Notes under the pieces: generated by a model
What the model was told of the DNA's origin: nothing
The model's input: only the letters and a program-made list of their open reading frames with translations
Database searches by the model: none
Program-made: the position numbers and the translations under genes
Origin: Xenorhabdus anantnagensis
GTDB lineage: Bacteria > Pseudomonadota > Gammaproteobacteria > Enterobacterales > Enterobacteriaceae
Assembly (NCBI RefSeq): GCF_028598555.1
Contig: NZ_JAQRFN010000014.1
Location: 37,651-101,650 of the forward strand
Direction of reading: 5' to 3'
Length of the DNA: 64,000 nt
In this document: positions 27,101-35,206 of the stretch, one piece after another
Numbering within the stretch: position 1 is the first letter of the stretch
Layout: every line of letters starts with the position of its first letter

Positions 27101-28014
27101 TCTACACCCATTGTCACAAGTGGGATCGGAGTATAAGTTAAACCTAATTTAGCCAGACTTGGGTTTTTCTGTCTGGTATCGCGATTAAATAAGGTAACGT
27201 TATCACCGAAATATTGTTCGTATGTCAGTTTCGCACCCAGATTGGGGTAGGCGGGCAGGAAAAATTCGCCATTAATATCATACCCATTTGCCGGGCGTTC
27301 ATGAAAACCCTTAAAATTCCGTGATTCTTGTAAGCCACTCAAACGATAATAAGTATTAGCTGAGAGTTTGATATAGTCGCCCCAAATTTCGCCTCCCAAA
27401 CCTAAGCGCTGGTTTTTTCCCGTCAGGTCATGATCATAGAAAGTATTCAGGCCATACATCCAATTTTGATAGAAATAACGTCCACCTAAGCCAACGTTTA
27501 TGGTATTGCGGCTGTCTTTGTTACGATAACCCAATTGGGAGAAGAATAGCCAGTCTGCTTTATTGTCGTAAAGTGGCAGCAATAGATCGAGGGAGTTGTT
27601 TTCCAGCGTTCCCTTTTTATCCAGACCAAAGTTAATTCTGGCAGTACCAAACTGTGATAACCATTTTTGAGTTTCGGAAGAGATAGTACTGTTGAATTTT
27701 CCTAAAGCATAGGATTTAGCTTGCTCTGCTAAATCCGAAGGAGAAGATGATAGGATATTGCCTACTGTTTGAATATTTCTGGCGATTAAATTTGGGGTAT
27801 CAGATTCTGGGGTATCATTGGTATTTTCATTAATTCTTTTTTTACTTGATTTATTAACGGAAATATCTATATTATTTTTACTGTCTGTTATTTTAGTGTA
27901 TATATTGCCAGTGGTTAATTTACCATCTGCAAAGGCATGCATCAGTGTAGAAGGTATAAATAAAGCATAAATAAAGATAAATAAAACAATGATTTTACGA
28001 ATATATGATGACAT
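24190..28014 (-). CDS. inverse autotransporter adhesin (invasin/intimin family)
   Basis: About 1274 residues from ATG 28014 (GGGG upstream); a TTG 15 nt earlier is less likely. It has a signal-like hydrophobic segment (IIVLFIFIYALFIP) and then an inverse-autotransporter beta-barrel of roughly residues 100-370 with the family's typical motifs: TARINFGLDKKGTLENNSLD, DWLFFSQLGYR, GLGGRYF, NTFYDHDLTGKNQRLGLGGE, KLTYEQYFG. No LysM motif is obvious. About five Ig-like modules follow (for example LIADGIQAYTYKAVVLDGSNN). The C-terminal ~200-residue tip has two late Cys (VTCDND and LIVCTAG) that could form the disulfide of a lectin-like cap as in intimin. It should sit in the outer membrane with the Ig stalk exported outside. 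Ligand unknown. Confidence 0.88.
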   Translation of the reverse strand: MSSYIRKIIVLFIFIYALFIPSTLMHAFADGKLTTGNIYTKITDSKNNIDISVNKSSKKRINENTNDTPESDTPNLIARNIQTVGNILSSSPSDLAEQAKSYALGKFNSTISSETQKWLSQFGTARINFGLDKKGTLENNSLDLLLPLYDNKADWLFFSQLGYRNKDSRNTINVGLGGRYFYQNWMYGLNTFYDHDLTGKNQRLGLGGEIWGDYIKLSANTYYRLSGLQESRNFKGFHERPANGYDINGEFFLPAYPNLGAKLTYEQYFGDNVTLFNRDTRQKNPSLAKLGLTYTPIPLVTMGVDYKQGESGHTETQFLANFNYKLGVPLSTQLSPENVASMRTLAGSRYDLVERNNNIVLDHKEIPKTQLSLPETIIGYSHQQRDISAQISSNSPIKQIHWAANEDFNKNGGTLSSKTGQSIQITLPKFLSGDNKNNNYTIYAFAEFNNGQKSEPVEMSVIVRPYKIKKREESNFAPPGPLPADGTTYYTFNPVITFDTVDGTPVKNATIDNVQWISDPAEDDASGLKFSWNKVDKLTTDELGNLTNIVKLTSKKAIQNAKIYLKIEGEPQQLVGTVSFGEDTSRFHVDKIKVSSPNNMTAPLIADGIQAYTYKAVVLDGSNNPVPPNTSIANINWDHDHKEISTLKLVPNGDKTDDKGQLTATLTSSEPVDDVIVTLSIEGQKKPTPADKVSFKTAKITLTTTPNSPILVGETYTVTAIINDKNSLKNLPITWDFDAPHRDKVTTNYTAGNPVATFSSSVEQIVTVKAAISGSPPSQTDLAFNWPSIQSVTLSPGTPNGTITSGGSYEFTATVFGADVQNKDTDTGNIPFEWIIKSPTNPKDAGLSLSPSGKITTVTNGKLNAELTSTKDKPIVTNAEICLTVVGAPVSSTTQKCVDSINFKSPPVDFEITSVEVHTVVVDGIEKPFDKEKPLLGNGTDKYKYRALITRKGSNGQDKVQNHIFSSVTWTRNQTQIDSRYLSEPEKTSLKTDDEGYLYATLDSHVGVGNKEDIENTFIKVTLTIPSELPGGAPKDKESDNLVSFAPVPQDAMLYVYNQYNPSVSQSFYKPHHPYNFFDALRGELRDPSHPDTAFNPSELQYEVDVYEPNPYPYFYFIYAGSDNKGPLSFDNKGSGTVKATITKKDGRIYLYEYAATLGRFLLHDANSPIFEGYHTINDKVTCDNDIGIGGVTYKPLSKKDFLSKYGLTAVGSEFKNLYRWGLFQGDKKAVPDKVMIKVLGDPNSPTQYVIYDSVNDKIVDDPNAAGLIVCTAG

Positions 28015-28048
28015 ATATAAGTACCCCAAAATACATCAAATTATAATT

Positions 28049-28092
28049 AATAGCCTGATTTTATGTTGATTCAGTAAAAAAATCAGGCTATT
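28049..28092. terminator. 14-bp perfect stem upstream of the invasin gene
   Basis: AATAGCCTGATTTT (28049-28062) pairs with AAAATCAGGCTATT (28079-28092) around 16 nt. It lies between the frameshifted ORF and the invasin start, 35 bp before the ATG, so it may end the upstream message or shape the invasin leader. Confidence 0.5.
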
Positions 28093-28143
28093 CCCCTAAT
28101 CTCCTATATTAGAAAGTATTTTTATTATTGTGATGAAAGATAA

Positions 28144-28157
28144 TTATCAGGTGATAA
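28144..28157. promoter_or_regulatory. palindrome TTATCAGGTGATAA, candidate operator
   Basis: Same TTATCA-N2-TGATAA pattern as at 18017 and 23405, here 130 bp upstream of the invasin start. A shorter relative, TTATC-AC-GATAA, lies at 29000-29011 upstream of the frameshifted ORF. Confidence 0.5.
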
Positions 28158-28268
28158 CTAAAAGTTATCTTATGGGGATATGATAGCTTAATTGGTATAT
28201 AAAATAGAAAAAATACGGGCCCAATTATTTGAGCCTGTGCTTTTATTTTTTACGTTTGAATAAGAAAA

Positions 28269-28719
28269 TCACTTAATGAATCTTACGGTTACACTCTGTG
28301 ACGTTACACCATTAACACGATACTCTACAGTTTGATATCCATCTTGGATCTGATCTACAGAAAAATCTATGGTGTAGTAGGTTCTTATTTCATCAATGAT
28401 AATGTTATTCATGACATCACCAATATAATCTTCTATAAGATCACCAATTTTGATACCCGGATATTCTGGGATTTCTTCTTTGTTAAAATATAAAGTAAGA
28501 AAATCATCAATATCTTCGGGGTTATTTAGGATGTTAGTTTTACATATTTTATAAGAATCAATAGAAAAACAAAGTGCAATTTGCTCACATCCTGAAAGGT
28601 TTAGATGTTTTTTAGGAGCTATTACTTCAATTTTTCCTTTTATTTTTGATTTATCTAAAACGCCATTTTTAGCTTGAGGTAAAATAGGTGCATCTAAAAA
28701 AACTCTCTTCAGTAGACAT
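28269..28719 (-). pseudogene. small island protein, frameshifted in a T7 tract (about 149 residues if restored)
   Basis: A good AAGGAG site precedes ATG 28719, which opens MSTEESFF and soon stops. Removing one T from the run of seven T (plus-strand A7 at 28696-28702) gives one continuous frame: MSTEESFLDAPILPQAKNGV, then LSGCEQIALCFSIDSYKICK, ending VEYRVNGVTSQSVTVRFIK at TGA 28269. The LPQAKxGxLD motif is the same as at the N-terminus of the RCC1-like protein, so the two are related. The rest of the frame is undamaged, so this is either a fresh mutation, a phase-variable gene, or a sequencing error. Confidence 0.75.
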
Positions 28720-29279
28720 GAGATCTCCTTATAATATTAATATATTGTTATAATCTATAATAAGTTGTATGGTTTTTTATTATAATTCGTCATTTATCAC
28801 CATTGCTAATTTAAATTTTTATTTTTACTCAAATTAAAATGTCTGGTTGTGCTAATTATTCACTATATATTTCGAGTGATTTTTATTTCCAATTATTAAT
28901 TTTAGATAATCTATTGTAATTGTGTTTTTTTTTGTTTCGTGTTCCACTATTAATTAGGCGAGAATTTTAAATAATAATCGTCGAACTAATTCTTATTATT
29001 TATCACGATAACTAAAAATTAAGTGATATGAAGATAAAGTAGCATAAGTATTACTATCAACTAACGAAAGAAAAGCAACTTACGGATGAAATCCGGCAGG
29101 CGATTCATCACTCTCATCCACCCAAAAACAAACTTTCAAGGTGATACACCTCACATTTATTTCACTCTCTAGCTATAACGTGTAAAATAGCAGCATATTT
29201 GTGTTAGATGAATGCTGCGGCGTTCTGCCAAGCGGCATTCATGTAATATTTTCTCAAATAGCTAAAACGGTAAAAATAC
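28720..29279. other. intergenic region upstream of typA
   Basis: No gene seen. The left half is A+T-rich island DNA; the right half (from about 29060) has backbone composition and must hold the typA promoter. It contains the TTATC-AC-GATAA dyad at 29000-29011 and a GAATGC(T)...GCATTC inverted repeat near 29210-29241. Confidence 0.45.
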
Positions 29280-31103
29280 TTGTCAATTAATAACTTAAGA
29301 AATATCGCCATCATCGCTCACGTCGACCACGGCAAAACCACACTGGTTGATAAACTCCTGCAACAGTCTGGAACTTTTGGTGAGCGTGCTGCTACTGCTG
29401 AGCGCGTGATGGATTCCAACGATCTGGAAAAAGAGCGTGGTATCACCATTCTTGCGAAAAACACCGCCATCAAGTGGAATGATTACCGCATCAATATCGT
29501 AGATACCCCAGGTCACGCCGACTTTGGTGGTGAAGTTGAACGTGTAATGTCAATGGTAGACAGTGTTTTGCTGCTGGTTGATGCGATGGATGGCCCAATG
29601 CCACAGACTCGCTTCGTAACTCAGAAAGCCTTTGCCCACGGTTTGAAGCCTATCGTTGTTATCAACAAAGTTGACCGTCCTGGCGCGCGCCCGGATTGGG
29701 TTGTGGATCAGGTATTTGACCTGTTCGTAAACCTGGGCGCAACAGATGAGCAGCTCGATTTTCCAATCGTTTATGCTTCTGCATTGATGGGTATTGCGGG
29801 TAACGAGCATACTGAAATGGCTGAAGATATGACTCCGTTGTATCAGGCTATCGTTGAGCATGTTGAGCCACCTAAGGTTGACCTTGATGGCCCATTCCAG
29901 ATGCAGATTTCACAGCTGGACTACAACAATTATGTTGGGGTTATCGGTATTGGCCGTATCAAGCGCGGTACGGTAAAACCAAACCAGAACATCACTCTGA
30001 TTGATAGCGAAGGCAAGTCTCGCAATGGTAAAGTCGGTAAAGTATTCAGCCATCTGGGACTGGATCGTATCGAGTCTGATAAGGCGGAAGCGGGCGATAT
30101 CATCGCAATCACTGGCCTGGGCGATCTGAACATTTCCGATACTCTATGTGACGTCAGTGCAGTTGAAGCGCTGCCGGCGCTGGCGGTTGATGAGCCTACC
30201 GTAAGCATGTATTTCTGTGTAAATACTTCTCCATTCTGTGGCCGTGAAGGTAAGTATGTTACTTCCCGTCAGATCCTTGATCGCCTGAGAAAAGAACTGG
30301 TTCATAACGTTGCACTGCGTGTTGAAGAAACTGAAGATCCAGACGCATTCCGTGTATCTGGTCGTGGTGAACTGCACTTGTCTGTTCTGATTGAGAACAT
30401 GCGTCGTGAAGGCTTCGAGCTGGGGGTTTCCCGTCCAAAAGTTATTTTCCGTGAAATTGATGGCCGTAAGCAGGAGCCATTCGAGCAGGTAACTCTGGAT
30501 ATCGAAGAGCAGCATCAGGGTGATGTGATGCAGGCACTGGGTGAGCGTAAAGGTGAAATGCGTGACATGCTGCCAGATGGCAAAGGCCGTGTTCGTCTTG
30601 ATTACATTATTCCAAGCCGTGGTCTGATTGGTTTCCGTACTGAATTTATGACCATGACTTCCGGTACTGGTCTGCTGTATGCAACATTCAGCCACTATGA
30701 TGACATCCGTCCGGGTGAGATTGGTCGTCGTCAGAATGGTGTACTGATTTCCAACGGACAAGGCAAAGCAGTTGCTTATGCGCTGTACAGTTTGCAGGAG
30801 CGTGGTAAATTGTTCCTCGGTCACGGTACTGAAGTGTATGAAGGCCAGATCATCGGTATTCACTCACGTTCTAATGACCTGACAGTTAACTGTCTGACCG
30901 GTAAAAAACTGACTAACGTACGTGCGTCAGGTACGGATGAAGCGACTACATTGTCTCCGCACATCAAGAAAACTCTGGAACAGGCTCTGGAGTTCATTGA
31001 TGATGACGAATTGGTAGAAGTAACTCCACAGTCAATTCGTCTGCGTAAACGCCATCTGACTGAAAATGATCGTCGTCGCGCAAATCGTAGCAAGGAAGCT
31101 TAA
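29280..31103 (+). CDS. typA: ribosome-associated GTPase TypA/BipA
   Basis: 607 residues, an EF-G-like translational GTPase that acts in ribosome assembly and stress adaptation. G1 [10 protein letters not shown]2 GITI, G3 DTPGHADF and G4 NKVDRPGA are all visible, and the C-terminal TypA-specific region ends RRANRSKEA. The frame has an upstream stop at 29271 and no ATG or GTG near the start, so TTG 29280 ([14 protein letters not shown]) is the only reasonable start codon; the ribosome site is weak. In E. coli typA is divergent from and next to glnA; here about 16 kb is inserted between them. Confidence 0.97.
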   Translation: MSINNLRNIAIIAHVDHGKTTLVDKLLQQSGTFGERAATAERVMDSNDLEKERGITILAKNTAIKWNDYRINIVDTPGHADFGGEVERVMSMVDSVLLLVDAMDGPMPQTRFVTQKAFAHGLKPIVVINKVDRPGARPDWVVDQVFDLFVNLGATDEQLDFPIVYASALMGIAGNEHTEMAEDMTPLYQAIVEHVEPPKVDLDGPFQMQISQLDYNNYVGVIGIGRIKRGTVKPNQNITLIDSEGKSRNGKVGKVFSHLGLDRIESDKAEAGDIIAITGLGDLNISDTLCDVSAVEALPALAVDEPTVSMYFCVNTSPFCGREGKYVTSRQILDRLRKELVHNVALRVEETEDPDAFRVSGRGELHLSVLIENMRREGFELGVSRPKVIFREIDGRKQEPFEQVTLDIEEQHQGDVMQALGERKGEMRDMLPDGKGRVRLDYIIPSRGLIGFRTEFMTMTSGTGLLYATFSHYDDIRPGEIGRRQNGVLISNGQGKAVAYALYSLQERGKLFLGHGTEVYEGQIIGIHSRSNDLTVNCLTGKKLTNVRASGTDEATTLSPHIKKTLEQALEFIDDDELVEVTPQSIRLRKRHLTENDRRRANRSKEA

Positions 31104-31145
31104 CTTCTGAGTTATACATTGCGCGTGACAGATCAATATGAATAG

Positions 31146-31175
31146 CTTAGGGCACTTCGGTGCCCTGAGTTTTTT
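31146..31175 (+). terminator. rho-independent terminator of typA
   Basis: CTTAGGGCAC (31146-31155), UUCG tetraloop, GTGCCCTGAG (31160-31169), then TTTTTT. One wobble pair in a 10-bp stem. Confidence 0.92.
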
Positions 31176-31262
31176 ATATCCAATTAACTTGAAGATGCAG
31201 ATTTTAAGATTTGAAAATAACAGTTATCGCGCATCAGCTCATTCATGTACTTCTATAATCAC

Positions 31263-31598
31263 TCAGCTGGATTCAGATTGGGAGGTGTCCATTCCAGAAC
31301 TACTTCCGTTCCCTCCATCATCGCCGTTGCCCCCTTTAGCATTGCTATCACTATCACCACCAGATGCACCGTTACCGCCGTTACCACCTGATTGCCCTGG
31401 ATATACCCCATCCCCACCATTGCCTCCATTTGTGCAATTGCTATCAGGTATTCCGTTTTGACCATTTTGACCAAACTTTCCATTTAACTTATTACAATCA
31501 ATTTCTTTTATAGAAGATTTGCTTTCAGTCTTTGCATCTAATGGTACAAAAGAAAAACTTAATATAGATGCAGCTATAATTATTGTTCCTAGTTTCAT
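31263..31598 (-). CDS. secreted Gly/Asn-rich small protein, unknown function
   Basis: 111 residues. The N-terminus MKLGTIIIAASILSFSFVPL is a clear signal peptide, probably cut after LDA. The mature part begins KTESKSSIKEIDCNKLNGKF and then becomes a low-complexity run rich in Gly, Asn, Asp and Ser with GGNGG repeats; it contains two Cys (IDCNKL and SNCTNG) that could bond. AGAGGAAT precedes the ATG. The composition resembles glycine-rich adhesive or structural secreted proteins, but I cannot assign a family. Confidence 0.6.
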   Translation of the reverse strand: MKLGTIIIAASILSFSFVPLDAKTESKSSIKEIDCNKLNGKFGQNGQNGIPDSNCTNGGNGGDGVYPGQSGGNGGNGASGGDSDSNAKGGNGDDGGNGSSSGMDTSQSESS

Positions 31599-31967
31599 TT
31601 TTAAATTCCTCTATGAAATAAAATTCATTTTCACAAATAGAACAACGCAATTTATGTATTTGAACAATACTTCGTTGTTTTTGATTTAAGCCTTTTTATT
31701 TCTATTGGCATCACTACTCCCTGTACTATCTCCTTTATTATCACTAATGAGTACATAAGATAAAATTGTGTTTTTTTGTTGTTTTTCTAATTTTACAGTT
31801 TAGAGATAAACATATTCCATAACAAAAAATCAGCCAGTTAAGTGAACCAGCTGATTTTGAGGCGGTAGTATTTAACTAATACGTTGTTGTCAGGAGCATG
31901 GCTACCTTACATTCATAACAGTATGAAATTTTATACCCTTCGTATTTCAAGTTGCCTCTTTGTTGGC
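31599..31967. other. intergenic region with a terminator-like hairpin
   Basis: No intact gene. AAAATCAGC (31826-31834) pairs with GCTGATTTT (31850-31858), probably a terminator between the tautomerase gene and the small secreted protein gene, both leftward. A short minus-strand stretch near 31690-31750 reads SDNKGDSTGSSDANRNKKA and may be the tail of a decayed relative of the Gly/Asn-rich protein. Confidence 0.45.
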
Positions 31968-32174
31968 TCACTTCTTCGCCGCAGCCCTTAACTCAGTGAC
32001 GTTTTTACCGCCAACTCCCCAATTATCCGTCTCAACTTCATCAATGATCACAAAAGTTGTTGCGGGATTTTTTCCGAGCACATCCACCAGCAGTTGGGTT
32101 GCACCTTCGATCAATTGTTTTTTCTGCTCAGCGGTGACACCTTCGCGGGTAATTTTAATGTTCACAAATGGCAT
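31968..32174 (-). CDS. 4-oxalocrotonate tautomerase family protein
   Basis: 68 residues, the size of a tautomerase subunit. The N-terminus MPFVNIKITREGVTAEQKKQ supplies Pro2 (Pro1 after Met removal), the catalytic base of the family. VIIDEVETDNWGVGG is the usual conserved stretch near the C-terminal active-site wall. AAAGGAG precedes the ATG. Substrate unknown; stand-alone copies may act on small enol/keto compounds. A perfect palindrome upstream (32200-32215) suggests a dedicated repressor. Confidence 0.88.
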   Translation of the reverse strand: MPFVNIKITREGVTAEQKKQLIEGATQLLVDVLGKNPATTFVIIDEVETDNWGVGGKNVTELRAAAKK

Positions 32175-32199
32175 AAAAATGACTCCTTTTTTGGTTGTT

Positions 32200-32215
32200 A
32201 TATAACTAGTTATAT
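32200..32215. promoter_or_regulatory. 16-bp palindrome upstream of tautomerase gene
   Basis: ATATAACTAGTTATAT is a perfect palindrome 26 bp before the tautomerase ATG. This is the kind of site bound by MarR- or TetR-type dimers; no such regulator is adjacent. Confidence 0.5.
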
Positions 32216-32268
32216 GACAAGTAGGTACAGCAAAAAATAGTTTTACTTATTGATATGTGGATATTTAT

Positions 32269-33243
32269 TCAGATTTTTTTCTCTTCTGCGGTAGCGATCC
32301 ACGCGGCGCAAAACAGCGTCAGGCGGGCGAAGAAATAGAAGAAAGCCATTAAGCCAATCACCGAGCCAAAAGCGGCACCAGAGGGTGAGCTGGCAAGGCG
32401 TGGCAGCATCATAGTCATAATATATTTGATGATTTCAAATCCAATGGCTGCCATTAACGTTCCTTTGAACAGTGCTTTTCTTTCAGGGCGATGACGCGGC
32501 AAGATCCACAATATCCATAGAAATAACAAATAATTGGCAGAAATGGAAATGGTCATTCCAATCGATGTCCATGCTGGGCGCAACCATTCTATGCCTTCTA
32601 ATCCAAGGGCATGGACAATGGAAGCTTGAGCAGAACCGGCAATGGAAGTCAATGAAAGAGTCATTACCAACGCAAAAAGCAGACCGAATAACGAGAAAAA
32701 ATCGCGAATATACTGAAAATAGATTTTCTCTTTATCTTCATGATTACGTTCCCAAATATCCCGGGATTGGGCGAGTATCGCTTCGCGTAAATTACCGACC
32801 CAGTTCAAACCGGAATAAAGAGCAATCGCCAAACCTGTCAATCCCACCGTCGTTCTTTGGTTGACCGCAGTATCTACGCTATTTTTCAGCGTGTTGGCGA
32901 GAGCCGGATCACTGATGCTATTGGCGATACCATTGATCAAGCGGGCCAGCAAATCAGGATTGGAAGCCAGCACAAAACCCGCGATGGCAAAAGAGAGCAT
33001 CAGGATTGGGATTAAGGATAGAAATGAGAAATAGGTGATTGCAGCACCAAATTGGCTGCCCATTCGGTCGTTGAAACGTTGTGCCGCCCTAATTAAGTGA
33101 GCAATAAAAGGAATGCGGCGGATGGCATTACCCATACGAATTGTTACGGAAAGCGCTTTTTTACTGCCATATAGCCCTTTTTTTAACGGTGTGAAACTCT
33201 TCCCCATCCTGAATTGTTCCCCTTTTTCATGATCACTTAGCAT
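32269..33243 (-). CDS. yhjD: inner membrane protein YhjD (BrkB/YihY family)
   Basis: 324 residues with about six membrane segments. Long collinear similarity to E. coli YhjD: RFNDRMGSQFGAAITYFSFL, ALYSGLNWVGNLREAI, FLWILWILPRHRPERKALF and the C-terminal GLMAFFYFFARLTLFCAAWI. YhjD has been linked to lipid A precursor export or membrane homeostasis in E. coli suppressor work; its exact activity is unsettled. AAGGGG precedes the ATG. Confidence 0.92.
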   Translation of the reverse strand: MLSDHEKGEQFRMGKSFTPLKKGLYGSKKALSVTIRMGNAIRRIPFIAHLIRAAQRFNDRMGSQFGAAITYFSFLSLIPILMLSFAIAGFVLASNPDLLARLINGIANSISDPALANTLKNSVDTAVNQRTTVGLTGLAIALYSGLNWVGNLREAILAQSRDIWERNHEDKEKIYFQYIRDFFSLFGLLFALVMTLSLTSIAGSAQASIVHALGLEGIEWLRPAWTSIGMTISISANYLLFLWILWILPRHRPERKALFKGTLMAAIGFEIIKYIMTMMLPRLASSPSGAAFGSVIGLMAFFYFFARLTLFCAAWIATAEEKKI

Positions 33244-33415
33244 TACATCCCCTTAAATCTGGTCGTGCCTGATGTTACTCGTTATACCATTTTTAAAGAT
33301 AGCACTTAAGATATATGCCCTGAACGCTGTTCGATAATGTTATTCGCTATATATGGGGTTCTAAGCCTGAACCGTCCAATATGTAGAGCACAACATATTC
33401 GGCGATATGCAGTGT

Positions 33416-33613
33416 TCAGGAATATGCAGACTCGCAAGCACAGGAGCCGGATGCCATATACCTTAAACTGTGGGGCGATATCTGTCGTTGCTTCAGCGTC
33501 GGGTAACATTCGACGGCAGTCTGAACATGTTTGGCGAGAATATATTGGCGGGCGATTTCATGTGGCACTTCTCCTTGTCTTAAGGAAAAGAAAAGGCATT
33601 CATCATAACACAA
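33416..33613 (-). pseudogene. tyrosine recombinase (integrase) relic
   Basis: The minus frame contains ARQYILAKHVQTAVECYPTL followed by KQRQISPHSLRYMAS, which matches the box II lead-in of XerC/D-type integrases (...ISPHxLRH...). Only about 50 residues are alike and no catalytic Tyr end or start is present, so it is a dead fragment. The flanking 33244-33415 and 33614-33794 hold no gene I can support. It marks a former mobile element beside the haemolysin region. Confidence 0.5.
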
Positions 33614-33794
33614 TATAGGCTACGGCTGTTTGTTTTACCCCTAGGAACGCAGTTTAAGGAACGGAATGGTGACCGTAATCAGACTTTAGATAATTCAGAA
33701 ATATTAAAAAATAAATAGTATGATGGTAATATGAAATTAATTCTGTTTGTTATTTGTGTGATAATTTTTTTTGATAAAAAAGAGGTGAGTAAAT

Positions 33795-34112
33795 ATGGAA
33801 AAAATAACAGAAAAATTAATGATGGAGTATGGTTTTACACTAAAGGAAATAAATAAAATAAAATCTGCTTCTCAGCGTTCAGGTCACGATATAAAAAAGG
33901 AAATTATGATTCTAAGTAATAGTTTTTATGGTCTGATGTTAGTTTTTCTTGTTATTTTGTTTTCTATTCTTTCTGCCATTGCTTTTGTTCCAGATGTTGA
34001 TTATTTGAGTATTATATTTACATTTTTCATTTCGATTTTTGTTGTATTAATCTTTCACTCTCCAAGGTTAAGATACAAATCCTTTATGTTTATAAGAAAA
34101 CATAAAGGATAG
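33795..34112 (+). CDS. small protein with two membrane helices, unknown function
   Basis: 105 residues, AGAGGTGAG upstream of the ATG. The first 45 residues are soluble and charged; then two hydrophobic segments (FYGLMLVFLVILFSILSAIA and LSIIFTFFISIFVVLIF) are joined by a short acidic loop (VPDVDYL). The gene is convergent with the DUF4225 ORF, separated by 15 bp. Small membrane proteins next to toxin-like genes are often immunity proteins, but neither family nor pairing is established here. Strong A+T bias suggests acquisition by transfer. Confidence 0.55.
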   Translation: MEKITEKLMMEYGFTLKEINKIKSASQRSGHDIKKEIMILSNSFYGLMLVFLVILFSILSAIAFVPDVDYLSIIFTFFISIFVVLIFHSPRLRYKSFMFIRKHKG

Positions 34113-34127
34113 ATGTTTATATCTTTA

Positions 34128-34934
34128 TTATTTTTTATTATAATTTGGGTCGTTATACATATCATTGGCCGATTTTATGGTAACGCCATCGGCCACTGCT
34201 TCAAACCCTAATGAATAACCATTCATAAGCTGGTAACCACGAACATAATCGTCATTTATATAACGGAATAGTTTCCATGCATCTTCTTTTAATGTACTTC
34301 TAAATAATCCATAACCTGAAAGTGCTAAATCTACTCCACCATAAACTAGGCTTCCTGTTTTTTTACTATAACCTAAAGATTCAGAAATATATTCATACCC
34401 AATTCTCGCAAAGCCGTTGTAACCAGGATCATCATGAATAATCGCTCCCAAATTTTCTTGAGTGTTACTTACACCATGAAGTACGAGCCAAGCACCAGCT
34501 ACAGTACCCAAAGGTGCTCCAATTACAGAAGCATCTCCTGCTAATATAATGCCTGCACCTGTAATAACTTGAGCTACTCCTGCAATCAGACCAATCCCTT
34601 TTAATACATAATCATAAAAACCAAGCCCTTCACTTCTTTTCCTTATTTCAACAGAGGCATATTGCTCGTAATTACCGTATTGTAATACATGTTCTTGATA
34701 TCTTATATCATATATGTCAGTTTCCATTACAGATAGTATTTGTCTTTTTATTTTTTCTAATGATATATAATAAATATTATATTTACCCTGATTATTCGTA
34801 AGTGGCGGGTATGTTAGTTCATTGCCTCTGGAACCAGAAATGACAACAAAAGCGATAAGACGTTGTGTAAAACCGGCTTCTTTTAAACTGAAAATCTGAT
34901 ATATTTCTATTTCGGTCAGTTGTATATAGGCCAT
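34128..34934 (-). CDS. chimeric ORF: IS30-type transposase N-terminus fused to a DUF4225 domain
   Basis: 268 residues. Residues 1-28 (MAYIQLTEIEIYQIFSLKEA, then GFTQRLIAF) match the N-terminal helix-turn-helix of IS30-family transposases. After about residue 30 the sequence is unrelated to transposases. Residues about 105-260 show the DUF4225 pattern: a Gly/Ala-rich hydrophobic hairpin (KGIGLIAGVAQVITGAGIIL), ALSGYGLFR, DAWKLFRYINDDYVRGYQLM and EAVADGVTIKSAND. DUF4225 occurs in enterobacterial toxin-like proteins of unknown action. An IS30 insertion probably removed the original 5' end, and a remnant now supplies the start codon. Expression is uncertain. Confidence 0.75.
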   Translation of the reverse strand: MAYIQLTEIEIYQIFSLKEAGFTQRLIAFVVISGSRGNELTYPPLTNNQGKYNIYYISLEKIKRQILSVMETDIYDIRYQEHVLQYGNYEQYASVEIRKRSEGLGFYDYVLKGIGLIAGVAQVITGAGIILAGDASVIGAPLGTVAGAWLVLHGVSNTQENLGAIIHDDPGYNGFARIGYEYISESLGYSKKTGSLVYGGVDLALSGYGLFRSTLKEDAWKLFRYINDDYVRGYQLMNGYSLGFEAVADGVTIKSANDMYNDPNYNKK

Positions 34935-35151
34935 AGTGCATTTTCCTTTGGCGAGAAAGATGCCTACTATAGCAACTGACCGCCTTTCTTAGAAATTGCA
35001 CTTGTATCATAGACAATATCGCGCCCCCGATAATCCACCAAAAGTAGCGCTGAAGCCGGACGCATGATGACCTATATGTAGCGAAAAATACATAAGTAAA
35101 AAAAAGTAACAGGCAAAATGGAAAAGGCAACGGGTGAGAGGATTTGAAAAA

Positions 35152-35180
35152 GTACGGTAGCCAATATAAGGCTACCGTAC
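35152..35180 (-). terminator. rho-independent terminator of the haemolysin operon
   Basis: GTACGGTAGCC (35152-35162) pairs perfectly with GGCTACCGTAC (35170-35180); on the minus strand TTTTTC follows. It lies 27 bp after the haemolysin stop. The remaining DNA to 34935 carries no gene and is probably the left part of the IS30 remnant. Confidence 0.9.
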
Positions 35181-35206
35181 AGAAGATCAATCGTTGATCA
35201 GGATGA

